Source of the DNA: Soonwooa sp032062245
Lineage (GTDB): Bacteria; Bacteroidota; Bacteroidia; Flavobacteriales; Weeksellaceae
DNA: 64,000 bases
Reading direction: 5' to 3'
Assembly: GCF_032062245.1 (NCBI RefSeq)
Contig: NZ_DAMBQF010000006.1
Location: 53,968-117,967 of the forward strand
The notes beneath the pieces were generated by a model. It saw nothing but the letters and a program-made list of their open reading frames with translations. It was not told the origin of the DNA and searched no databases. Below are positions 28,300-35,792 of this stretch, one piece after another. The translations under genes were made by a program, and so were the position numbers. Position 1 is the first letter of the stretch, and every line of letters starts with the position of its first letter.

Positions 28300-29460
28300 T
28301 TAAAAACTATTTTCGAACAATTCTTTGTAGAAGTTAATTTCGTTTTTATAATAATCAGAATGCATTTGTTGAAGCTCTGGGAAATCTTTAAAGATAAAAT
28401 AATCGCCGCTTTTTGATTTGCTAAACAAACATAATATCTGTCGATCGCCTCTAGGGAAGATTAGACTTTTGTTGGATTTAGAAATAAGTTTACAATTTTC
28501 TGAGTAAAAAAGTCAGAAATCATTATCAAACAAATATTGAAAATCCTTTTCGTTGATCTTAAGATTTGTGTTTATGGTGACGGAACTAAGTTTTTTCCAA
28601 ACCTCATTAATTTCAGGATTTGATTTGAAGACGCTATAATATTTGATGTTTCCTTTATCGGCAGGAGAGAAAACTTTTTCGTTGGGATCAGATTTGAAAG
28701 CAGCCAACACTTCAGAATTCAATTTTTCAAAAAAGCTATTTTCTAAAAGTGATAGTTGAGATTTGTACATCGACCAACTTTCTTTTTGAGTGGTTATAGG
28801 CTTTAGGATATGTTTTGCCATTCTTAAATGATAAGCCAATTGGTTAATCTCTAATTCCGGATTTAATTCTGGCTGGATATTCCAAAAAGGAGAGTTGCTA
28901 GAAAATAAGATGTATTCTTTCTTATCCGCTAAATAATCAAAATATATTGCCTTGTATTTACCATCAATTTTAAAGATTGCGCTGTTGTCGTCTTTGTAAA
29001 ATACTTTGTCAGCAGGTTTAATTAAATCTTCAATTTTAACGACAGAAGAATTTGTTTTCTTGAAGATATTAAACTCACCCTGGTCAGACGAAAAGGGTAT
29101 TATGTTTATGAAATTATAAACTTGGAATCGTCTAAAACCCTCGGATTGACTGTCAATTTCAAAATCAGGTTTCACTTTCCCACGCATTTTGAAAGAATGA
29201 TTTGGACTATTTTCTGTGGACAATTCGTTGATCCTAAAATTAAATGGAAGGTTAAAATTGTAGCCATCTAAATTCTGCGAATACCTATTAGTTGGTATTT
29301 CTAAAATCTTTTTAATATCGTCATTATAATTATTAATGTTCGCTGGTTGTTCGTTGTTTACGATTGGATAATCTGTGGTTGGAACTGATTTTTTGTCTTT
29401 GCTATCACAACTAAAAAATATAGCTGAGAAAAAAAGTATAAGAAAAATTTTTAAGCTCAT
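28300..29460 (-). pseudogene. Lipoprotein of unknown function, interrupted by a TGA
   Basis: From the ATG at 29460 a 315-codon frame has a lipobox (FFSAIFFSC, then DSKDKK) and an otherwise globular body. After the TGA at 28513-28515 the same frame stays open for 70 more codons, with sensible composition (LISKSNKSLIFPRGDRQILC, then KSGDYFIFKDFPELQQMHSD), to a TAA at 28300-28302. I read this as a 386-residue protein broken by one nonsense change. If the TGA is the true end, the tail is coincidental. The gene lies between the two identical tRNA-fMet copies. No family recognised. Confidence 0.6.
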
Positions 29461-29646
29461 CTATTTGATATCTTAGATAAAAAAAGATAAAAAAAAACAG
29501 AATTTATTTGCGGTTGTAATTGAAATTTTTAAAAAAGACTTAAAACTAAACAGTAAAAATTACTTTTTTTTATATTCTAATTTAGAGTTCATTTTCAATG
29601 GTTTAAATTCAATTAATATTGAAAATAATATTTTCATCTATTTTAG

Positions 29647-29676
29647 TTGCAGTATTAAAATATTGTTGTATATTTG
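29647..29676 (+). promoter_or_regulatory. Promoter of the second initiator tRNA gene
   Basis: TTG (29647-29649), 19-base spacer, TATATTTG (29669-29676), again 11 bases before the tRNA 5' end. Confidence 0.8.
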
Positions 29677-29687
29677 CAGTCCAATAT

Positions 29688-29760
<73 letters not shown>

Positions 29761-29764
29761 CTAC

Positions 29765-29795
29765 AAAGGAGATTCAAGAAGAGTCTCCTTTTTTT
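29765..29795 (+). terminator. Terminator of tRNA-fMet copy 2
   Basis: AAAGGAGA (29765-29772) pairs with TCTCCTTT (29784-29791) and runs into T's. Confidence 0.8.
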
Positions 29796-29840
29796 GTTAT
29801 TGATAAAATTCTAAATATGGTTTTGCCCGACAACATCTTC

Positions 29841-30125
29841 ATGAGCAAAGGTGCTGACTACGCCCTGTGGAAGTTGAAAATGCTCAACCAATTAAAACAA
29901 GAGCCAGAGAATAAGAGGATGAAACGTATTTTCGCTTTTGGAATTAAGAAAATTAGTTTCGATGATGTGGATTTTCAAGACAAAACTTTGACGCGTAAAA
30001 TGGTAATATCGTACAAAATTCTTGGTGTAATCGAAGATTTTTAAGACGCTTCTCTTAAGCCAACCTGGATTCTTATTGCTATTCAGTGGTTATTATTAGT
30101 GTCTTATTGGTTGGTTAAGTTCTAG
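29841..30125 (+). pseudogene. Small tail-anchored protein interrupted by a TAA
   Basis: The frame (ATG at 29841, or at 29817) gives 67-75 residues ending ...ISYKILGVIEDF before a TAA at 30042-30044. It then continues in the same frame for 26 codons, with DASLKPTWILIAIQ and WLLLVSYWLVKF, to a TAG at 30123. The continuation is a clean C-terminal membrane helix, which suggests that the original protein was about 93 residues and tail-anchored. The family is not recognised, so the possibility that the short form is intact, or that the frame is not a gene at all, remains. Confidence 0.45.
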
Positions 30126-30191
30126 TTTTAATTTTAAATAATTGATTTTTAGTTAGTTGTAAATTTTAACATGCTTTAACTATAAAAATAG

Positions 30192-30221
30192 TTGTACGAA
30201 TTAAAAATTAGTCTACATTTG
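30192..30221 (+). promoter_or_regulatory. Promoter of the blaI-blaR1 pair
   Basis: TTG (30192-30194), 19-base spacer, TACATTTG (30214-30221), 54 bases before the blaI-type start. Confidence 0.75.
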
Positions 30222-30243
30222 TATTACTAAGAAATTAGTGATA
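30222..30243. promoter_or_regulatory. Candidate BlaI-type operator
   Basis: TATTACTAA (30222-30230) and TTAGTGATA (30235-30243) form an inverted repeat matching at 8 of 9 positions around GAAA. It begins directly after the -7 element, so a bound dimer would block the start point. BlaI/MecI-family repressors bind such dyads and usually control their own operon. Confidence 0.65.
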
Positions 30244-30274
30244 TAAGATTGATTGATATATTAAACTGAAGATT

Positions 30275-30634
30275 ATGAACAAGTTGACAAAAGCGGAAGA
30301 ACAAGTCATGCAGTATCTGTGGACAATAGAAAAAGGATTTCTAAAAGATATTTTAGAACATTTTCCTGAGCCCAAACCGCACACTAACACCGTATCTACC
30401 ATCCTTAAAATCCTTATGGAAAAAGGATTTGTCGACTATACAACTTTTGGAAGACAACACGAATATTTTGCGTTGGTGTCTAAAGAAAGTTACAGTGGTA
30501 GAAGCATCAAAAGTCTCGTAAGAAACTATTTTGAAGGCTCTTATAAAAATGCGGTGTCGTTTTTAGTCGAAAAAAATGAAATCAGCGTTGAAGATTTAGA
30601 AAAACTTTTGGACGAACTCAAAAACAAAGACTAA
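30275..30634 (+). CDS. BlaI/MecI/CopY family transcriptional repressor
   Basis: A 119-residue winged-helix protein. The first part (LTKAEEQVMQYLWTIEKGFLKDILEHF, then HTNTVSTILKILMEKGFVDY) is the DNA-binding domain, and the helical C-terminus is the dimerisation and cleavage region. Such repressors are inactivated by the paired M56 protease when a signal arrives. The stop overlaps the ATG of the blaR1-like gene (TAATGG). The operator-like dyad just after the promoter fits autoregulation. What it controls besides its own operon is not shown. Confidence 0.93.
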   Translation: MNKLTKAEEQVMQYLWTIEKGFLKDILEHFPEPKPHTNTVSTILKILMEKGFVDYTTFGRQHEYFALVSKESYSGRSIKSLVRNYFEGSYKNAVSFLVEKNEISVEDLEKLLDELKNKD

Positions 30635-32685
30635 TGGACGCTTTTCTATTATATTGTCTCAAGATGATCACTTGCTCAGCGGTGATGTACGCTTACTATT
30701 TGTTGTTTTTAAAAGACAAAACTTTTCACCATTATAACCGGTTTTATTTACTATTAACGGTAATAATAAGTGTTAGTCTGCCATTGTTAAAGCTGTCGTA
30801 TTTCACGATAGATGTTAATCCGAAGCTTATATTTTTGTTTCAAAATTTACAATCAACCGAAAATCCTATTAATCATGGCATCACTATTCATCAAATTTTT
30901 TATGCTGTTATTGGACTTGTTTCAGTCGTACTTATAGCAAAATTAGTAATAAGTTTAATAAGAATCAATCACATCAAAAAGTTATTTCCTCATGAGGAAT
31001 TGCAGGGTATTAAGTTTTACCAAACCAACCTAGACGAAGCACCGTTTTCGTTTTTTAGAAATCTATTTTGGAAGCAATCGATCCAAATGGAATCTGCTGT
31101 AGGACAACAAATCCTAAAGCACGAGATGGTACACATCGAGCAAAAACATACTTGGGATAAGCTGTTTATGCAAATCATGAAGTCTGTTTTTTGGATGAAT
31201 CCCATTTTCTATATCATTAATAAAGAAATCAATCTTATACACGAATACTTAGCGGACAACAAAGCTGTTAAACGTTCTGACACCAAGGCATTTGCGCAGA
31301 TGCTTTTGGAGAGTCACTTTCCGGGGACGACTTTGCCAGCGACAAGTCCATTTTTATCATCTAACCTCAAAAAAAGATTAAAAATGCTTACTAAAAGTAA
31401 AACCAAATACAGTTATGCGCGCAGGATTTTTGCTTTGCCGCTATTGTTTATGCTGTCTTTCGCCTACCTCGTTAACGCGAAAAACCAAAAAATAAAAAAG
31501 ACAAATATTGAAATTGAACAAGCAATCCAAGGTATGAAAAAAGATACTACGATTGTCGATACAATATCGTTGTCTTCGATGCCTAAAGCGGTTAAGTCTG
31601 CTCAGGAAGGACTTTCGTCTGTTAACAATCAGATTAGTAATGATAACAAATTGATTTCTGAAATCAATAAAAAAATCTCTGATAAAAACAAAGCAATCAA
31701 TGATTTAATAAAAGCAAAAAAAGATGACTCACCAGAGTATCTTGCAAAAACGAAAGAAGTTGAAGCTTTAGCAAATGAAGCTGATAAAATCATCACCTCT
31801 GACCGTTATCAAGCGATGTTAAAAAGATCAGACGACTATGCCAAACAAATTGATGAGTATTATAACTCCGCAGAATGGAAACAAAAAGTAGCGCAAATTG
31901 AAAGAAATGCTGCCGAAATTGAGAAAAAATATAATTCTCCAGAATGGAAAAAGAAAGTGTCAGACATGGAGCAACGTGCTGTAGAAATTGAGAAAAAATA
32001 TAATTCTCCAGAATGGAAAAAGATAGTGTCAGACATGGAGCAACGTGCTTTAGAAATGGAGAAAAAATACAACTCTCCAGAATGGAAAAAGAAAATGGAA
32101 GAAGCTGCTAAAAGTGGTCGCAATGTCTATATCTACAACGGAAAAGATTATGTAAGTGCAAATGATGGGTCTAAACTAAATCGCGTCTTAAATCTTTCTG
32201 ACTTTACAATGCCAGATATCGAATTGGAAAAAATACTGAAGGATTTACCGACTTTCGAATTCAAGGATTTTGGTTTTGAAGACATTGCGTTTGGTAGAGA
32301 GTTGACTGCAAAAGATAAACGTCAGTACGAAAAACGTAAAAAAGAAATCCAAGAGCTTCAGAAAAAAATAAACGAAAAGCGTAAAGATTTGAGAAGCGAA
32401 AAATCAATGGTTGATCGTCCTTGGGTTGTTAGTTCTGCAAAAACAATTGCTGCGCCAAGAATCTTTGCTGCGCCTTCTAGCGGAATTACGTTATTCAAAA
32501 ATGATAATCTTTTTACAATTGATGGATTAGATTTTAGAAATTATTCTTCAGGACAAATGAAGTTTTTCATCAATGGTAAAGAAGTTACAAAAGCGGAAAT
32601 GGATAAAATTGCACCAAAAGATATCAAAAATGTTAATGTTAATAAATACAATGACAAAGGTGAAATAAGAATCGAAACTAAATAA
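30634..32685 (+). CDS. BlaR1-type M56 membrane metallopeptidase with C-terminal repeats
   Basis: A 683-residue protein. Four N-terminal membrane helices enclose the zinc site HEMVH (163-167), with the third ligand probably in IHEYLADN (about 204). After another helix (about 267-285) comes a long periplasmic part without a penicillin-binding SxxK domain. Instead there is a charged coiled-coil, four 23-residue repeats (about 405-490), and a final segment (FFINGKEVTKAEMDKIAPKD, ending in a short beta-like tail) that resembles a TonB-receptor plug fragment. It would sense an envelope signal and cleave the BlaI-type repressor. The ligand is unknown. Confidence 0.9.
   Translation: MDAFLLYCLKMITCSAVMYAYYLLFLKDKTFHHYNRFYLLLTVIISVSLPLLKLSYFTIDVNPKLIFLFQNLQSTENPINHGITIHQIFYAVIGLVSVVLIAKLVISLIRINHIKKLFPHEELQGIKFYQTNLDEAPFSFFRNLFWKQSIQMESAVGQQILKHEMVHIEQKHTWDKLFMQIMKSVFWMNPIFYIINKEINLIHEYLADNKAVKRSDTKAFAQMLLESHFPGTTLPATSPFLSSNLKKRLKMLTKSKTKYSYARRIFALPLLFMLSFAYLVNAKNQKIKKTNIEIEQAIQGMKKDTTIVDTISLSSMPKAVKSAQEGLSSVNNQISNDNKLISEINKKISDKNKAINDLIKAKKDDSPEYLAKTKEVEALANEADKIITSDRYQAMLKRSDDYAKQIDEYYNSAEWKQKVAQIERNAAEIEKKYNSPEWKKKVSDMEQRAVEIEKKYNSPEWKKIVSDMEQRALEMEKKYNSPEWKKKMEEAAKSGRNVYIYNGKDYVSANDGSKLNRVLNLSDFTMPDIELEKILKDLPTFEFKDFGFEDIAFGRELTAKDKRQYEKRKKEIQELQKKINEKRKDLRSEKSMVDRPWVVSSAKTIAAPRIFAAPSSGITLFKNDNLFTIDGLDFRNYSSGQMKFFINGKEVTKAEMDKIAPKDIKNVNVNKYNDKGEIRIETK
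31852..32100 (+). repeat. 69-base tandem repeat inside the blaR1-like gene
   Basis: Units begin at 31921, 31990 and 32059 with a degenerate first copy before them. Each encodes 23 residues of the form KKYNSPEWKKxVSDMEQRAxEIE. The nearly identical DNA of the last three units suggests recent expansion. Confidence 0.9.
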
Positions 32686-32710
32686 ACCACACACAGTTAT
32701 ATTTACACAT

Positions 32711-32750
32711 ACTGCCTCTATTTTATTTTAAATTATGAGGCAGTTTTTTT
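32711..32750 (+). terminator. Terminator of the blaI-blaR1 operon
   Basis: ACTGCCTC (32711-32718) pairs with GAGGCAGT (32737-32744) and a run of T follows. Confidence 0.85.
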
Positions 32751-32764
32751 AATAAATTAAGACT

Positions 32765-33594
32765 ATGAGATTATTACTTATTTTTTGTTTAGCATTAAAT
32801 TTTTTAAACCTTTTCGCGCAAAATCAGCGTTACATTTATGAATACAAATTGGTCAAAGATTCCACAAATAAGGCTAATCAACGTATCGAAATGATGTATT
32901 TGGATACATCCAAAGAAGGTTCAGAATATTACAGTTATACGGCTTATCGTTCGGATTCGTTGGTTCGTGCAGCTTTAGAAATGGAGTTAAAAGCAACAGG
33001 GATGGTTAATATTAAACCTAATATGAAGGTCGATGCAGAACGTTATTCGGTTTCAAAACTTACCCTGATTTTAAAACAGAATTGCATAACCGTATCGGAA
33101 TGAATCGCTATAAAATTGCAGACGAAAGAAAACTAACTTGGAAAATACTTCCGGATAAATAACAAATAGGGAAGTGGCAGACGCAAAAAGCAACTTTAGA
33201 TTTTTCGGGAAGAGAATGGACGGCGTGGTTTGCTAACGAAATTCCGTTGCAGGACGATCCTTACAAGTTTTCTGGACTTCCTGGTTTAATTGTTAAAATT
33301 GAAGATAAGACGCAATCTCATATTTTGGAACTGAAAGGTATTAAAACCTTAACTGCTGAAGAGGTTAAAAATTTCAAAAAACCAAAAAACGAATTGACTT
33401 TAAATATGAAAGAGTATCAAAAGTTGCTGGATGATTATGCGAAAGATCCCACACAAGGCTTCAAACAAGCAACTATGGGCGGGATTATCATTATGCCAGC
33501 GGAAGGCGATAATCGTTGGATGAAGGAGCGCGAAGCTCGGTTAAAAGAAGAACTTAAAAAAGACAATAACAAAATAGAATTGTCTTTTAAATAA
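32765..33594 (+). pseudogene. GLPGLI family exported protein, frameshifted and with a stop
   Basis: The first 98 codons encode a signal peptide (LLIFCLALNFLNLFAQ) and the start of the protein. Near 33056-33061 the frame shifts by one base: YPDFKTELHNRIGMNRYKI continues in the next frame. A TAA at 33160-33162 interrupts ILPDK/QIGKWQTQKA, after which the frame is open to 33594 and contains the defining FSGLPGLIVKIED. Combining the pieces gives one complete GLPGLI protein of about 275 residues. The family is exported and of unknown function; it often follows BlaR1-like genes in flavobacteria. Confidence 0.85.
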
Positions 33595-33608
33595 ATTTTT
33601 AAAACAAA

Positions 33609-33640
33609 AAAATCCGAAGCTAAAAACTTCGGATTTTATA
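33609..33640. terminator. Bidirectional terminator between the GLPGLI pseudogene and the transaldolase gene
   Basis: AATCCGAAG (33611-33619) pairs with CTTCGGATT (33627-33635), with A's before and T's after. Confidence 0.85.
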
Positions 33641-33656
33641 TGTATAAATAAAATGA

Positions 33657-34310
33657 TTAGTTCATTTTTTTAGCATCAGCAACAAATTGTGCTAATCCGC
33701 TGTCTGTTAATGGGTGTTTTAACAAGTTAAGGATTGATGGAAGTGGCGAAGTGATAACATCAGCACCGATTTTTGCACAATTGATGATATGCATTGGATT
33801 TCTGATAGACGCTGCTAAAATTTGAGTGTCAAATAAATAGTTATCGTAGATTGTTCTGATCTCTTGGATTAACTCGATACCATCAACAGAAATATCATCT
33901 AATCTTCCTAAGAACGGCGAAACATAAGTAGCGCCAGCTTTAGCAGCTAACAAAGCTTGACCAGCTGAGAATACTAATGTACAATTGGTTTTGATGCCTT
34001 TGTCAGAGAAGTATTTTAGCGCTTTGATACCGTCTTTAATCATTGGGATTTTAACAACGATTCTTTCGTGTAAAGCTGCTAACTCTTCACCTTCTTTGAT
34101 CATTTCTTCATAAGTTGTTGAAAGAACTTCTGCAGAAACGTCACCATCAACGATATTGCAAATGTCAACATAATGTTTGTTGATTGCTTCTTGACCAGCG
34201 ATACCTTCTTTAGCCATTAGCGATGGGTTGGTTGTAACACCATCCAAAATTCCTAAGTCTTGAGCTTCTTTAATCTGCTCCAAATTAGCAGTGTCGATGA
34301 AAAATTTCAT
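33657..34310 (-). CDS. fsa: Transaldolase-like fructose-6-phosphate aldolase
   Basis: A 217-residue protein of the small transaldolase/FSA family: MKFFIDTANLEQI start, TTNPSLMAKEG, the Schiff-base lysine K87 in IVVKIPM, CTLVFSAGQALLAAKAGATYVSPFLGR and a C-terminal ITSPLPSIL. Whether it acts as transaldolase or as fructose-6-phosphate aldolase cannot be decided by eye. It is monocistronic between two terminators. Confidence 0.93.
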   Translation of the reverse strand: MKFFIDTANLEQIKEAQDLGILDGVTTNPSLMAKEGIAGQEAINKHYVDICNIVDGDVSAEVLSTTYEEMIKEGEELAALHERIVVKIPMIKDGIKALKYFSDKGIKTNCTLVFSAGQALLAAKAGATYVSPFLGRLDDISVDGIELIQEIRTIYDNYLFDTQILAASIRNPMHIINCAKIGADVITSPLPSILNLLKHPLTDSGLAQFVADAKKMN

Positions 34311-34369
34311 TATTTTTTAGTTTTAAAATCTTAATTACAAAGATAGTTTAATTATTTTCCTTTAAACAA

Positions 34370-34401
34370 AAATTGGAAGCCAAGGCCTCCAATTTTTTTA
34401 T
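34370..34401. terminator. Terminator at the 3' end of the TPR gene
   Basis: ATTGGA and TCCAAT flank a central AGGCC-containing loop (34371-34392) with T's following. It lies between the TPR gene end and the transaldolase leader; orientation is uncertain. Confidence 0.6.
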
Positions 34402-35780
34402 TTTTTTAGTTCAGCTTCTTTAGCTTTAAACTCGTTGTACTTCGCTGTGTTTTGCGTCGCATTATAAAGTCCTTTTAGTAAAGAAACCATGTCGGCATCT
34501 TTAGGGTCTAATGCATAAGCTTTCTCTGCATATGGGATTGCTTTTGCAAACCTTGCACGACGTAATTCCATCACTTTGTTAGCTTCATCGATTTTCTTAG
34601 CTTTTCTAAGGGCGTTGAATTCATCAACTGTTTTTGAATCATCTCCCATGATAAGATATACCATATTGGTTAATGCATTCTTATTGCTAGGGTCAAGACT
34701 AATTGACTTGTTGAACGCCTCTTCAGCTTCTTTTTGTTTAGAAGCATCTTTGCTTAAAATTACACCTAGATTGTAGTAGTTAACTGCATCGTTAGGGTTT
34801 TTAGCAATTTGAGACTTTAATGAATTTACAAACTCATCAGTTTTCCCAGCTTTATAATAAGCAAGACCTAAAGTATTACCAAGTTTTGCGTTGTTCGGGA
34901 ATTTTTTAAGACCTTTCTGTGCAACATCAATGGCTTGATCATACTTTTCCATTTCCATTAACAAAGCAGATTGGATGTCGTACATTTCCTCTTCTTTGCT
35001 TGGTGTTTTTTCTTCTTTAAAGTCAGTATAATCACTAGAAGCGCCCATCTTTTTATAAAGATCAAAAGTCGCTTTATCTAGGTTGTCAACAGCATTAGTT
35101 TTTTTATTTTTAGCAGTATATACGGTTTCAACACCTGTATAATTCATTGCGATTAATTGATCGAAAACTCTTGCAGATTCTTCTTTCTTGTTACCTTGCG
35201 CATAAGACACAGCTGAAGAATAAAGCAAACTTTGATTTTCGGCACCTGCAGCTTTAGATAAATAGTAAGCTTCTTCGAACTGTTTTGCTGCACCAGCTAA
35301 ATCTTTAGCCTGATAAAGGTCATAAGCTTTTTTGTTAATCGTTTGGTATGACGCATTGAGTTGGTTACCCAATTTACTAGCTAAAGATGGAGAATACTTT
35401 TCTTCTTTTAAAGATAATCCAGCACCTAGCTTATCAGCTTGTTCTTTTCCAACAAAGTAAACTTTGTTTTTGTCATTGTCTTTACCTGAATAGATTGTAG
35501 ACTTTCCTAAATCTGTAATTTTTGAAAGGATTTGTGCGCCTTCCGCAATTTTTCCAGCTTTTACTAGGCCAAGACCTTTAGCATAATAATATTGTTCTTG
35601 AAGAGATGGCTCTAATAAATAGATTTTGTCTCCGAAAATAGCTTCAGCTTTTGATACTTCAGCCGCAGTTCCGTTAACATCGCCTTGGTCTGCAGCCTTT
35701 ACTGCATTAGCGATTTCTTTTTTTTGAGCAAATGACAGCGAAGCCGCAATCATTGTTAAGCTTAAAAATATTTTTTTCAT
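34398..35780 (-). CDS. Exported tetratricopeptide-repeat protein
   Basis: A 460-residue protein with a signal peptide (MKKIFLSLTMIAASLSFAQ) and TPR units, clearest at about 280-375: YDQAIDVAQKGLKKFPNNAK, LGNTLGLAYYKAGKTDEF, VNYYNLGVILSKDASKQKEA, and NKSISLDPSNKNALTNMVYL. TPRs bind protein partners, probably in the periplasm. It follows gyrA on the same strand with a 12-base gap and may be cotranscribed. The partner is unknown. Confidence 0.85.
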   Translation of the reverse strand: MKKIFLSLTMIAASLSFAQKKEIANAVKAADQGDVNGTAAEVSKAEAIFGDKIYLLEPSLQEQYYYAKGLGLVKAGKIAEGAQILSKITDLGKSTIYSGKDNDKNKVYFVGKEQADKLGAGLSLKEEKYSPSLASKLGNQLNASYQTINKKAYDLYQAKDLAGAAKQFEEAYYLSKAAGAENQSLLYSSAVSYAQGNKKEESARVFDQLIAMNYTGVETVYTAKNKKTNAVDNLDKATFDLYKKMGASSDYTDFKEEKTPSKEEEMYDIQSALLMEMEKYDQAIDVAQKGLKKFPNNAKLGNTLGLAYYKAGKTDEFVNSLKSQIAKNPNDAVNYYNLGVILSKDASKQKEAEEAFNKSISLDPSNKNALTNMVYLIMGDDSKTVDEFNALRKAKKIDEANKVMELRRARFAKAIPYAEKAYALDPKDADMVSLLKGLYNATQNTAKYNEFKAKEAELKK

Positions 35781-35792
35781 TTATTTTAAAAT

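Noticed and set aside
31852..32100. CRISPR-like or intergenic repeat
   Set aside because: The 69-base repeat is in frame inside the blaR1-like gene and encodes 23-residue units.
31860..32123. Antisense ORF over the blaR1-like repeats
   Set aside because: It exists only because the repeat lacks stops on the other strand; its repetitive Phe/Ser product is a shadow.
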